From Agapetus fuscipes (lineage: Eukaryota; Arthropoda; Insecta; Trichoptera; Glossosomatidae): DNA of 64,000 nucleotides. The notes below the pieces were generated by a model. The model was given only the letters and a program-made list of their open reading frames with translations, did not search any database and was not told the origin of the DNA. The stretch is taken from positions 12,958,001 through 13,022,000 of the forward strand of contig OX637339.1 in NCBI GenBank assembly GCA_951799405.1. The letters run 5' to 3'. The translations under genes and the position numbers were made by a program. Positions 22,175-37,100 of this stretch are shown in pieces. How positions within the stretch are numbered: position 1 is the first letter of the stretch; every line of letters begins with the position of its first letter.

Positions 22175-25100
22175 CGGACGGCAACAGTTTCATTCGCCTG
22201 GACGCCTCTTCCTGCTCAGCAAGGGCCTGAGCTTCTCCTCCGCAGGCACCAACATCAAGCTGCACGACTCCCCGACAAGGGAATCATAGTGCTGGACAAG
22301 GAGAAGGACACTCCTGTGAGTAACACACACTTACATTGCATGTCCTACCCTTACTTATCCAGTCTATAGCAAGGCACCAACATCAAGCTGCACCACTCCC
22401 CCGACAAGAGAATCATAGTGCTGGACAAGGAGAAGGACACTCCTGTGAGTAACACACACTTACATTGCATGTCCTTCTACCCTTACTTATCCAGTATATA
22501 GCAAGGCACCAACATCAAGCTGCACCACTCCCCCGACAAGAGAATCATAGTGCTGGACAAGGAGAAGGACACTCCTGTGAGTAACACACACTTACATTGC
22601 ATGTCCTTCTACCCTTACTTATCCAGTATATAGCAAGGCACCAACATCAAGCTGCACCACTCCCCCGACAAGAGAATCATAGTGCTGGACAAGGAGAAGG
22701 ACACTCCTGTGAGTAACACACACTTACATTGCATGTCCTTCTACCCTTACTTATCCAGTATATAGCAAGGCACCAACATCAAGCTGCACCACTCCCCCGA
22801 CAAGAGAATCATAGTGCTGGACAAGGAGAAGGACACTCCTGTGAGTAACACACACTTACATTGCATGTCCTTCTATCCTTACTTATCCTAACTAAATAAA
22901 AATCCAAACCTCAAAATAAACATCAACCCTACAGCTCTTGCTGACTCTCTGAAACAGGGGTAACACTTTTAAAAGTGAACCAATGTTAATAATAAGCATG
23001 GTCATCATTATACAAACCTGAAATACCAACCAAATCCTCTTATGACCTCTTATACCAACCAAAGTCTAGCCTGCACTAGATGGCGTGGCTCTGGCCAGTG
23101 TATGTACACAACTTATTCTTCGGACACGTCCGTGGCAATGAGACTAACCTGGAACGACTGGTTGTGATTGGTAGCCTGCAGGGGAAGAGAGGCAGAGGAA
23201 GATTTTCCACATGGTGGATTGTCAAGTGAAGACAACATCAGGCTCCTTAATGGTTGGAGCGCTGCTGGGAGCATAATCAAGAGAGAAGTGGAGAAGAGTG
23301 GTTGCTTGGACAAGGGTCACAATCCTCAGCAATGAGCAATAAGATGAAGAAGAATATTAAGTTTGGGAATAAAAAATAAATAAATGTGTTAACTCCAATT
23401 GTCTGATGTATGGTTGGTTTGTAGTTGGTGCAGCTGCTCTCCCTGGACGTGTTTGAGTGCCTGGTGTGCGCGGAGCTGGTCAGCAGTAAGGCCATGGAGG
23501 AGGCCGGCACCACCATCACCGCCAAGGTCACGGGCAGCTCCAAGTTCATGACGGTGCACATGCGCAGCGAGCACGACACCCGCATCTACATCTGCGACAT
23601 CTGCTTCCAGGTCTTCAGGAGGAAGTCCCTCATGACGGATCATTATGGTAAACACACATATTATATACTCCAAGGTCATGGGGGTGCATGTGTGCAGCGA
23701 GGACGACACCATTACAGTGAACAGTTCTTATCTTTTAACAAGTTTTTGAAGAGGACTGTCTCTTGACTGTACTCTATTGTACTGTACTTCTGTAGTGCTA
23801 GAGCACAACTAGAGCCTTGGTCTCCTTTAACTTCTGCCTCTAATTCCATCTGTCATCTAACGCCGTTCTTTATTTTTACATATTATTATCAAATGTTTTA
23901 CGGTTTGTGCATTGACATAGTGAAGATTCATGCTTATATTAATTAATCAAGTAAAATTAAAAAATAAAGCATTACTTACTACTGTTTCAGGGAATGTCGG
24001 CAAGAGTTGCAGGGCTTATGTTCATTTGAGGTTTGGATTTTATTTGTAAGTACACAATCAGCATTTGTAAGCGCGAACTACACATGTTTGTTTGTGGGCA
24101 TACATCTGAGAGCTTTGAATGAATATATCCTTGCAACTTAGATTATTATTATTATTTATTACTAACTCAATCGATGAAGTCAAAAAAAAAACTATGTTTT
24201 ATATTTTATTGTTACTTTATTCATTAATTATTTACAGGTAAAATTAATCACTCCACGGATATTTATATCTAACCACAGTAACTTCAGTTTAAATTTTACC
24301 TTGCGGTATTCCAGTTACCAACCTGCAGAATTTGAATTGGTTTGTGCACTTTGTTTCAGATGAGCACCTGGTGAATGACCACGGGGACTTCAAGTGTGAG
24401 GTGTGCAGCATGGAGTTTGGGAACCTGCGGCTGCTGCGGGCGCATCGCCGCATCAACCACACAATCCACAAGCAGCACCACTGCAGCATCTGCAACAAGA
24501 AGTTTGGGTGAGACTTTCCTCAGCGATACTTTACATGCGGCAAAGGATGTGTACGGCATTTTGAACATGGGAAGCAATATGACTATTCACTTGCTTGAAG
24601 ACCAGAAGCGCTATTCTGCTATATTTCTTACGACCTCAAGGCCACGAGATAGTGATTTGTGTCCAAAAACAAGGTGTACTGTTTATTTAATCACTTCATC
24701 AAGTTGAAGAAGAGATGATGTGAACAACAATGGACTCAGCACAAATTTGAATTAAGAACTTTTTCTTAGCAGGCAAACGTCACTCTTGTATAGGACTACC
24801 GTCTTTAGCAGAAAATAAAAAATATATTTGTTTGACTTTTCCCTAGCGACCTGCCGTGTGACATCACAATTTTGTCTATGTCAATGTCAATTGAGTTATT
24901 GATTTATTTGTGTGTTGTGGTTATGTTGAAGGTCCAGGAACCTGCTGGAAGAGCACAACAACACGCACAATGGTGTGAGGCCGTACTCGTGTGAGCTCTG
25001 CTCCAAGACATTTGCCTCCAAGTACACCTACCAGTCCCATCTCAAGACACACATGGTGGGCACTTATGCAGATCTCTTTTGCTTTGAATCCTAATTTAAA

Positions 25101-28100
25101 ACTGGCATTGAGACCAGAAGTGGGTATCTGGCTACTCTGGCTAAAAAAGTAACGTCAATGGGGTGGCAGGTACGCAATTTACAAAAAATCTTTATCCAAT
25201 TTCATCTTAAAAACATCGTCAATGAGGGAGGAGGGCACGCACAGGTATCATGGGACTATTGTCTTTCTATCGCCTCATCGCCCCTTACATAATTTTCACT
25301 CCCAGGTTGAGAACCACTGTATTAGGGCCTGTACAATGTGGACTTATAATTTAATAATAAATATTTTACTACTCCCGTTGGACTACCAAGCATTTTGGAT
25401 TCCAAAGTGTCAGTTTGTCAAGGAACAGCTGTACATTCTGGACTTTTATATGCGTTATATTAATATTTATAATTGCTAAGTTGTCTTGTGGGTTACAGTA
25501 CCGGCCGCGCCCCTTCAAGTGCAACCAGTGCGGCAAGGCGTTCTTCACCCTGCAGAACCTCTCCCAGCACGAGAAGACCCACCTGGGGATCAAGGACTTC
25601 ATCTGCCTCAAATGCGGTAACTTATCATTCTTATTTACTCAAAACGGCTCACAAGCCCTTGGGGCTCAGGGTCTCAATCCTTCAGAACTCTCTGTCTTGT
25701 GCCGCTTCCCTCTATGGTAATTTAAAATCATGTAGTAGTTTAAGGGATCATGTATGATATTGTGAAGATTAATTTTAAATTAATTAAGCAAAAATGAAAA
25801 TAAAGGTTTTTCTTTACAAAGTAAGTTTAATATCTCGAGCACTTTCAGCTGCCTGCTGAATGTCTGCACTCAGAATACAGGTGCAGACAACTAAATGCCC
25901 GACAAATAATATAAATTTGTTGTAATAACTAAGTGGCAACATTATAAATGTAAAAATATAATTATTTGTACATAAATACAATTATAAACATCATAGTGAG
26001 CAAAGTATGTATGAAGAAGCATCAAGCAGAGTGAGAATAAGAGATGAGTATGTATGAAGAAAGTGATGAATGTTAAAGAGATGAAAGAGGAATCCAAGGA
26101 CAGAAAAAAGTGTAGAGGCATCTGCGGAGGTATCGGCCACCCCTAGTAGAACGGTGGCAGGATACAGTACAGTGACAGATAGCTCCGCCCCCTAAAACTG
26201 TCTCCTGAATTGTGTATTGTAGTTTTTAGACATTATGTTACTACACTTGTTGGTTTGTGGGCATACATCTGAGAGCTTTAAATGAATATATCCTTGCAAC
26301 TTAGATTATAGATTATAGATGTTTATTGTCAGTTCTCTTGAAAACGCTCGAAACATTGAACTTGTGAAGAAAGAAGTTTGTTAGTATTTTTGCTGTATTA
26401 ATGTGTTCCACATTGCAGGCAAGGCGTTTGGCACCCAGCACAACTTGGAGGTGCACGGTGTAGTCCACACAGGCTTCAAGCCCTACAACTGCTCCATCTG
26501 CGGGAAGTCATTTGCCCGGCGCGGCGAAATCAGGGACCACGAGAGGACACACACAGGTGACCACACATTCCAGTTCCCTTCATCCTACATGCACTTCTCC
26601 CAGAGGAGCAACCTGCAGTCCCACAAGAGAGCCACGCACTTTGTTCTGAATGCTTCATGTGAGGTTATGTTGCAGGAGAGCGCCCCTATGTGTGTGAGCT
26701 GTGTGGAGCCACCTTCTCCCAGAGGAGCAACCTGCAGTCCCACAAGAGAGCCACGCACTTTGTTCTGAATGCTTCATGTGAGGTTATGTTGCAGGAGAGC
26801 GCCCCTATGTGTGTGAGCTGTGTGGAGCCACCTTCTCCCAGAGGAGCAACCTGCAGTCCCACAAGAGAGCCACGCACTTTGTTCTGAATGCTTCATGTGA
26901 GGTTATGTTGCAGGAGAGCGCCCCTATGTGTGTGAGCTGTGTGGAGCCACCTTCTCCCAGAGGAGCAACCTGCAGTCCCACAAGAGAGCCACGCACTTTG
27001 TTCTGAATGCTTCATGTGAGGTTATGTTGCAGGAGAGCGCCCCTATGTGTGTGAGCTGTGTGGAGCCACCTTCTCCCAGAGGAGCAACCTGCAGTCCCAC
27101 AAGAGAGCCACGCACTTTGTTCTGAATGCTTCATGTGAGGTTATGTTGCAGGAGAGCGCCCCTATGTGTGTGAGCTGTGTGGAGCCACCTTCTCCCAGAG
27201 GAGCAACCTGCAGTCCCACAAGAGAGCCACGCACTTTGATGACAAGAGATACAAGTGCCATTCCTGCGATAAGAGCTTCAAGAGGAGGAGGTGAGACATC
27301 AACTTCTATTCAGCATACTTACACCAAATGTTTCTGCCTAACCATCACACTTTTGGTTGTAAGAGAAATATCATGATTCTTAGAATGCAGGTCTGTAAGT
27401 TTCAGTATAGGTTCAGATCGGTAAGTAAGTTTCAAGTTAAGATTCAATGCTTTATTTTTTATTTAAATCAATTAACGGCTTTCGCCTTTTACAATAACAA
27501 AAAAAAAATACATTTAAAAAATCATTGCATAAATAAAGATAGAACAGATTTGAAACATAAAATAAAAGTAAAAACTCTATATAATCTTAAATTAGAGAAA
27601 ACTATAAAAACTACTAAAAAACCATAAAAAAGCTAAAATGAAATGCTTGCATATAAAATAAAATAAAATAAAAACATATTAAACATAGACATAAAATAAA
27701 AAACTATAACATAACATAAACAAAATGAAATATCTTTTACAAGCAAGAGAACAGTAATTTAATCAACAAGCACAACTAAGACCTATAACCTATAACTAAG
27801 AGCTATAACCTATAACTATAACCTATAACTAAGACCTATAACCTATAACTAAGACCTATAACCTATAACTAAGACCTAGCAGCTGGAGGAAATATTTTTT
27901 TTAACAAAGTCCTAAATGAAGCGAGATCCAAATTAAATATGTCAATATCCGACAAGTGCTTTGTCGAACTATAAACAATGTTCATTGTTCTGAATCTTGT
28001 AGAGTAACAGATTCCAGGCCTGAGGAGCAGCTACTGCTGTCAACGATGATACCATGTTGAAAGCACCGGTTCTCATCAGATCACCAAAGTTAAGCAACAT

Positions 28101-31100
28101 TCCGTGCTGATACTACTTGGATGGGTGACCGCTAGGTACACCGCGTGTTGTTGGCATTTCTTGGAACGGTCCGTAGTCCAATGGCAACACTTCGGACTTG
28201 TAAATGGAAGCGTTGTAATAGGTTAAGTGGATTTGAATGCCGGCGGAGCACAAAAATATATCATTTATATTTCCAAATGTGCTCTTCGCTGGGTTGAACA
28301 ATTCATAAACCTTTACCAAAGACCGGTCACTGAAAGGTCCATCCAACCTTACAACAAATGGGTCTTGCTTAAGAATTGGCGCTTTCTACAGCGACGACCA
28401 AGCTCGTAGAGGTGTGATACACACAAAAACAGCGCTCACCAAATAAATCATCCTAATATTATTATTCAAATGCCTTATAGATTTCCCTGATGAGTCAGTA
28501 GACTCATCCATCATCTGCTGAAGGCTGAGTAGGCCTTTTATTGCAAACCCTGTGCCCCGAGTATAAAACATTACATAATCTCCCCTCAATCAATAAGATA
28601 TAGAAATGAATAAAAGAAAACTAAATATTCTTCATAATTTTTCAATTTACGCAATCGTGGCAACTACACTTGTTGGTTTGTGGGCATACATCTGAGATCT
28701 TTAAATGAATATATCCTTGCAACTTAGATTATAGATTATAGATTATAGTGGCGACCAAATTTTCGAAATAGCAAATGAATGGGATATCCAGAGTCATAAT
28801 AAAAGGAGAGCTTGTATGAAAAAGGTTATGACTCTGGATGAAATGAAAGAAGTATGCAAGGATTGAAAGAAATGGCGGTTAACCTGTAATGGTGGCGGTT
28901 AAAGCTGAGGCTTTTAAAAATTAAAAAAAATATATATATATTTTGTAGTTTTTTTTTAATTTTTTACTGTTTTATTGTTTAGAGTTTATTTGTTTTATAT
29001 ATTTGAATGTATTAATTGCTTGTATTCCTTGACTGATAGGTTGGCATGCAGTTGACCACCCATACTGTAAAAAATTGTTCACTTTGCCAATGTCTCCCCT
29101 GCTTCAGGGAAGGTCGGCAAAAGTTGCAGGGCTTACGTTCATTTGAGATTGGGTTTTTATATTGTAGGTCCACATGCGGCATGTGTAAGCGCAAAATTAT
29201 GCGTGTCTGCTTGTGGGAATGCATTTAATATGAATGTCAAATGATACATATCTTCGCAGCTTAGATTTAGATTTAGTGGTGAAATTTACGCAATGTATTT
29301 AATCAAAGTATAGACCTGAGTAGCAGCAACTGCAACTACGCAGTCTGCAAATACAGTGCTGATCTCGCTTCCTGCTTCAGCCATTAATGCACTGCTACAA
29401 CTGATGATGTTGTTGGTCTACAGGCTGCTGGAATACCACACCAAGGCGTCCCACACGGGTGAGCGCCCATACCGCTGCGAGGTGTGTGACGCCACCTTTG
29501 TCTACCCCGAGCACTTCAAGAAACACCAGCGCATCCACAGCGGGGAGAAGCCCTACAAGTGCGAGGTACACATCCACCCTTCACTCCCCTCCTCGCAAAC
29601 TATACACTAGAATAATGCAAGTGCTTCATTATGAAAGCAATGCGCATTTGCTGAGAGGAGTAGATTTATTGATCAGACCTGTAAAAAATCTGCAGAAAAC
29701 CTCTCCCTGCATCAATACACTTGCGGAGATGTGTCTGCAATGCTTGGGAGGCTCCCTGTAAGTGTCTGATGGGAATATCTCTCAGGAACATTGTTACATG
29801 CTTTTGGATGGTTTCCACGGTCACCACCTTAACCACTAGATTTTCTTCAGGGAAACAGAAAGGAGTCACTTGGAGCTTTTTTTTTTTTTTTTTTTTTTTT
29901 CATTCCCCCCATTAGTAACCCTAATGGGGGGGAGTTTATTCGTGTGTACCACTTATATAGTATACCACACTAAATATAATTTACAAAGTAATAATTATAC
30001 ATACATCTTTTTTATTATTATTATTATTATTTTTTTTAATAATTTTTTTTATTTTATTATTATTTTTTATTTTTTTATTATTATACACTACACTCTCATT
30101 TTCTTTCACTTGAATTTAATTCATATCCAAGCCGATTGGAATTTGAACCGATTTTTGTGTTGAATTTGAATCGATTGGAATTTCCATTTTTGTGTTGAAT
30201 TTGAATTTTGTTAGATAGGGTTCTTGTATTGCCATTATGTCAACATTGTTTCTTGATATATATTCCAATAAATTAGCTGAAGCTTTTTTTTTTTTTTTTT
30301 TTAAATTAGCCAAATTAATTTGTAATATATTTACAATATTTTGGTTTCTGATCATTTTGATTAGTCAAATGTTTTATTTTTTTGAATTTTTTTTAAAAAT
30401 CAATATCATTCAAGAAATTCTTATAATAATTTAAATAAGAATGGCATGCAATTGCATGGCAATCACTTGGAGCTAAGTCAAGACTATTATAAGGGGGCTG
30501 GGAGATCACAGGAAGCTCACAATTTTTTACCGATATACTTCATTTTTGTGATTGACTGATGTGCTGGCTGTCCCTATGGAATGTTAGGGATGAATCAAAA
30601 GACTTCCGATGTTTTATCTATCTCGTGGTGTATTCTCATCTGGTGGCCTATACTACTACTACAATAGGTGTTGCTTGCTTAGGTGCCAGAGTTGCACTAA
30701 CTCCAACCTGCAAATTTGATGAATTTGTTCATTTTTGTGTGTGCAGGTGTGTGGGAAGGCGTTCAACTCCCGGGACAACCGCAACGCCCATCGCTTCATC
30801 CACTCTGACAAGAAGCCCTACGAGTGCCTGGACTGTGGGGCTGGCTTCATGAGGAAACCTCTGCTCTACGCCCACATGCACTCCCTGGTAAGTCATCTCC
30901 CTACTTGTCATTTACTCTGACTAGAAACCTTTACACCCTTTCACCCTGCACAGTCTGGTGCTGGATTGGCAGTCTAGGAGTATAAGTGGATGTGTGTGAG
31001 CTTTCACACAGTTCGTCCGGCGATCCCTTACGTTACCAAAACTATAAACCAACCAGGCAAAAATTCTTCCTCCTTGCTCAACCACAGCCACCGCTGCCCT

Positions 31101-34100
31101 CCCAACGCCTTCCTCCTCCAGTCCCATACGGCAGCCTGCCACCACTCCATCCAGCCACCTTAATCTGGGTCTTCTCACTGTCTGCGCCCCCTTGAGCCCG
31201 TCATCAGAACCATCTCTTCCAGGCTTCAATGATCCTTTCCCTGAAAGTGACCCAGCCAAGGCAGTCTGCTGACTTTTATTGAGTGAAGCACATCAACATT
31301 TTTGTGCAGGTCGTAAAGTAGCCACTATTTCAGTACAGTCCATTTTATATTTCTAGAAGCTGTTGGATATTTTGCTTTTGGCAAATGTTTGAAGTTGTGT
31401 TCCCTTGCTTGCAGGGTCACCTGAGTGACACCATAGTGGTGAACCAGCCGCGCATCAGCGGGGACATGGACACCGTGAAGAACAAATACGACGCTGGCAA
31501 CACCTTCATCCTGGATGATGGGCAGGAGGTCATCATTAATAACATCAACACTGTAAGACATCTAACTGACATTAACATACTTCTATATAATCTGTAATCT
31601 ATGTAGCAAGGGTATATTAACATTTATATATATATATATAAGGATAATTTATTTTAATGTACACATAATTAAAGAGCGCCGTTTTTGTGTGTGTCACACC
31701 TCAAGGGCCCTCTCAAATCACGGATAAGATTTCTTGTAAAGATGTGTCTTTAGTGCTCCTTTAAAGACACCAACAGTCTTTGCCTTCCTCACATTAGGTG
31801 GCAGTCTGTTCCACTCCATTGGTCCCGCAAACCGGAAAGCACGGTCCCCAAAATTAGTGCGTGTCTGACGGTGTGGCTGAACCAAGTCCACCACGCCATC
31901 CCCTGCAGATCTGAGCGTTTGGCGCCTCAAATCCCTCTCAACGGGTGTAAACATGTCAGCCAAATATGAAGGAGCTGTACCATTTACAGCCTTATACACC
32001 ATCAGACAAACACGGTAGACCACCCTCTCCGGAAAACGAAGCCAATGCAGTTTCCCTAACAATGGAGTAATGCGAGTAAATTTAGACATCCCGAATATGA
32101 GTCTTGCCGCTGAATTCAGCACAGACTGAAGACGGTTGAACTGCTTTTTCGGCTGACCTATGTACAGCGTTGAGCAATAGTCAACTCGTGACATCACAAA
32201 GGCATTAACCAGGGTCTTGACTGCTCCCGACGGTAAACATCTCCTGATCGCCTTTATCTGGCGAAGTTCAAAAAATGAGGAAGATACAGTCAAGTTCAAT
32301 TGCTCTCCCATTGTGAGGTTCCGATCCAGTGTGACTCCTAGAAGTCTGACTGAGTCGGAGGGCTGAATCAGCTCTCCCCCAATGGAGAGTGGTACTCGAG
32401 TTGTCAAAAGATGATCACGCCTGGTTGTAGCCGCCCACATCACTTCTGTCTTACCCATGTTAAGGATTAGGCCATTGCTTGTCATCCATTCACCAATCTC
32501 CGCAATGCAAGCTGCCACCCTGTTACTGAGAGTTTGTGCCATATGTGGCTGACTTATGATTTATATTAAACGCATGACTTATGATTTATATTAAACGCAT
32601 GTCCACAAACAGACACATATTAGTTTGTGCTTGCATATGCTGCATGTGCATTAAAAAAATAAAGACCCAAATTTAAATGAACATATTCTTGTCGGCCTTC
32701 CCTGAAACAGGGGTGACATTGGCAAAGTGTATCAGTTGTGTACCTATAGTATGGATGGTCAGCTCATACCAACGTATAACTCAACAAACAAGTAAGTAAA
32801 TATCAGGCTGATTTACTTGGTGAGCGTTGTGCATCACACCTCAAGAGCCCTCTACCTGTGTAGTCGTTATTACTCAACATTAATTTCTGAAGCAAGACTC
32901 AAGTTTCTACAAGGCTTAACGTCTAGCGTGCCAATGGCTTTCAGCTGTCGTCCAGATGCGCAACTTATGCTTTTGATATTAAATAAATCCCAAAGTACCT
33001 ACAAAACATTTCTCCTATCCATTTTTACTTTCTTGCTATAGCCGAAGGCTATAAAGAAAGTTATGATTTGGTGTAAAAAAAAAATTTCGAGGTTTTCACG
33101 GAAATGAGTTGTCCTGGTGCAGGACATGCCAAAAAACACTATCTTTCAAAAACGTCCGTCTGTATGTATGTATGTATGTATGTATGTATGTATGTATGTA
33201 TGTATGTATGTATGTGTGTGTGTCACTTTCCAAAGTATAAGACCTAGAGATACCAAATTTTGGCTACATCAACTTTTTTGGACATGTATTAAGTATGAAT
33301 AACATGGCATTACACCAACTTGAAAATTCAAGATGGCTGCCATACAAAAAAAACATAAAATTGCACTTTTCTCAAAAACGGCTCCAAGAATTTTTTTTAA
33401 ATTTTCAGAGTTGCCATTTATTAGTTTTTAACTTAATAAATTAGTTATAGCAATACTCTTACTAATCTGTGTCTATGGGCTGCCATATGAAAAAAACAAA
33501 CGATTGTGATTTTCTCGACAGTTAAGGGGTCAACAAAAATATAATGTTCTACAATATTACGGACAACATAAATTTCTACAAATTTACAAAAAAAATTTTT
33601 TGAAAAAATAAATATAAAGCACCGTTTACACGACCTGAAATTTTAAATCGAAAATATTACAAAAACCTATTAAAATGCAAGATATTTGAATTTGTTTTAG
33701 ATTTGATAGAAAGAACAAGCTTATCACTTTAATTCGTAATCATTTTTTTTTTACTTTTTTGAAAATTCAAGATGGCTTCCGAAGAGCTGAAAATTTAAAA
33801 TGCGATTTTCTCAAAAACGGCTCTGACGATTTTTCTGAAATTTTTTGTGAATCCATTTATATAATAGTGCTATCTAATAATTATAATCATTTCTTCATCA
33901 TAATCTCGATTTAGGGAGTTGCCATATAAAAGAAAAAAATAATGGAAAAATTCTCGGCAGTTAGAGGGTTAATAAAAAAATAATGTAGTACAAATGTAAA
34001 ATAATAATAATAACCTATATATTGCCATCATTATTTTTTCCAAAAAGTGAATCAAAAGTATAGCCGCCATACAGAGTGAAAATTTTCCATACAAAATGTA

Positions 34101-37100
34101 TTAGCAATTTTCTTGGTAGTCAAAGGGTTAAAAATAGATAAATGGCTGCGATTCTTAAAATTTTATAAATACCAATAATAATCAGTCGTTACTTTTTCAA
34201 AATATAACTAAAAAGTTTACCCACCATACAAAGTACTAGTTTGCATACAAAAGGGTTCAATGACCATCTATAATAATCTAGAATATAAGTTGCAATGAAA
34301 TATAAACATTCAAAACTAATATGAAATGCATGCCCACAAACAGGTATGTGTAAGTTCGCGCTAACGAATGCTGAATTTGTACTTACAAATTAAACATAAA
34401 ACTTGCAACTCTTGCCGACCTTCCTTGAAACAGGGGTGACATTGACAAAGTGAATTATTTTTTACACTTTGGGAGGACTGAGAAATGCGAGAAAATTGAG
34501 ATAAAGACTGAATGAAAAAAGAGTGGAGGTCTATAATAATCTATAATCTATAATCTAAGTTGCAAGGATATATTCATTTAAAGCTCTCAGATGTATGCCC
34601 ACAAACCAACAAGTGTAGTTCGCGCTTACAAATGCTGAAAGTGTACTTACAAATAAAATCCAAACCTCAAATGAACATAAGCCCCACAACTTTTGCCGAC
34701 CTTCCCTGAAACAGGGGTGACATTGGCAAAGTGAACCATTTTTTACAGTATGGGTGGTCAGCCTCATACCAACCTATAAGTCAAGGAATGGAGGTCGTGA
34801 AAGAATTTGATTATCTGGGAAGCAAATTTGAGTCGAATGCGAAATTGACGAAATAATTGGAAAAGCGCGCTAGTAGAGGAAGAAGTGTAATGGAAACGAT
34901 TGGAAGAATTGCAAGAAATAGGAAACTTACGAAGAATATGAGATCGGCGGTCCACAATGGCATATTGGTTGGTGGAAGTGAGGCTTAATGAATGTGAGCT
35001 GAGTAAAGTATGTAAGTACGGTTGAAATGGCTTACCTGAGAGCAATGGCTGGAAAGACACTGAGTGATAGAGTACGTAATGCTTGAGTGATGAACGAGTG
35101 TGGTATAAAAGAGAATATGAGAATGAAAGTACAAAAAAGTACGATGAGATGGTTCAGACATCTTGAAAGAAAGGATGATGAACAACTAACGAAGAAAGTG
35201 TACAAAGGAAATGTCAGAGGAAAGCGCAGAAGGGGAAGGCTGAGGAAAGAATGGTTAGACCAAATAGGTGAGATTGCGAAATAATGGATTCTGCAGAGTG
35301 AGAATAAGAGAAGAGTATGTATGAAAAAGGTGATGACAGCAAAAAGTGGAGGCGCATCTGCGGAGGTACCGGCCACCCCTAATGAAACGGTGGCAGGATA
35401 CAGTACAGTACAGTACTGAGGTCAGCTTCATACCAACCTATGAGTCGAGGATCTTTCTTGTGTAATTGGTACTTTTTCAAATAAATCAACAAAATATTTA
35501 TATTCATTTAAGTATTTATATGCCTATATCCATATTGTACGAGTATGCAGGTACACACCGCGGTGGAATAAAATTGATTTATTATTGATATATTACATTT
35601 TTATTGAAACGGCATAAGCTGGTAGATGATTCTAGCTTTACATACGTCATACAGTGGGTAAATTTTTGCAAGAAAGTCGAGTACAGATTCTGTGCAATTT
35701 ATTTTTATCTCAAAAGGCAGTGAAGCAATGTTTTTTAGTGTATAATTTAGTAAAACATAAGTGATCTATTTACTGCACTATATATTATATTATTTTACCC
35801 ATTATATTACATATGAGGCTGAGACATTACCTTGACTGTGACCCTTCCTGTTATGTGTTAGAGGGCAATCTAGGAGTTTTCTGAAAAAATCTTGGCCATC
35901 TTGTGTTACTTTGTCAAGCTCTAATAAGAGCAGCTTTGTTCTTAATGAATGTTGCTAATAGTGCTTTTGATGTTTCAGATTAAACAGGAGATTCCTGCCA
36001 ACAACAAGCTGGTGAAGAAGAGGGTTATCACCATAAACAAGGCGCCCCAGACAAGCCAGCAAATCATGGGTAACATTATGCTTTTAAAAGAGACCGTTCT
36101 TGTAGTATTCTCATTTTTTTCTTCAACTTTAACTTCACAAAAATGGATGTTTTCCCTGTTGTACCTGTCCTCTCTCTTATTTTACACTTGCTTAATTTTT
36201 CTTGTGTGTTTTAAATACCATTTTCCTAGAAAACTTTTGAAATGAATTTTTTTTTTTGAAGGAAATTAAAATAAAACAGTAATATTATCAGTTGGTGACA
36301 TTGGCAAATTGAAGCATTTTTTACAGTATGTGTGGTCAGCCTCATACCAACCTATAAGTCAAGGAAAGCTTTGTCTAATCTAATCTAAGTTGCAAGGATA
36401 TATTCATTCAAAGCTCTCAGATGTATGCCCACAAACAAACACGTGTAGTTCGCGCTTACAAATGATTGTGTACTTACAAATAAAATCCAAACCTCAAATG
36501 AACATAAGCCCTGCAACTCTTGCCGACATTCCCTGAAACAGGGGTGACATTGGCAAAGTGAACCATTTTTTACAGTATGGGTGGTCAGCCTCATACCAAC
36601 CTATAAGTCAAGGAATATATAATATATGTATGGAGTAAATTAACAAATGCGAGTAGAAAAAGATCAACAAGGTCAGCAGACTGCATTGGCTGGGGCACAT
36701 TCAGCGAATGGACCATCGGAGCCTGGAGAAGACGATTGTGATGACGAACCCGGAGGGACGCCGGACAGTGGGAAGACCACGTTCAAGATGGCTGGATGGA
36801 GTGGTGGCGGATTGCCGTGCAGTGGGAATGTGGGGCTGGAGGAGGAAGACGTTGGATAGACAGCGCTGGCAGCGGTTGCTGAGGGAGGCCAAGACCCACC
36901 CCCGGTTGTCGTGCCAATGATGATGATGATGATGAGTAGAAAAAGATCCTTGAGCATTTGTACATTTGTCCACGGGAACTAGTTGTTTGATGGTGTGGCG
37001 CTGGTGTCAGAAGCTGATAACTTTTCAACATTCAGGAGTTGGGGGTCTGTCCCTGATAATGTCCTTGTGGTGTTGCAGAAACGGACGACATGTTTGAGCT

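Noticed and set aside
26690..27125. Repeated open frames beginning [14 protein letters not shown] as separate small zinc-finger genes
   Set aside because: They are out-of-frame read-throughs of tandem copies of exon 7 and its acceptor.
28039..28155. Functional 5S rRNA gene
   Set aside because: Scattered substitutions, no T-run terminator and repeat body directly downstream.
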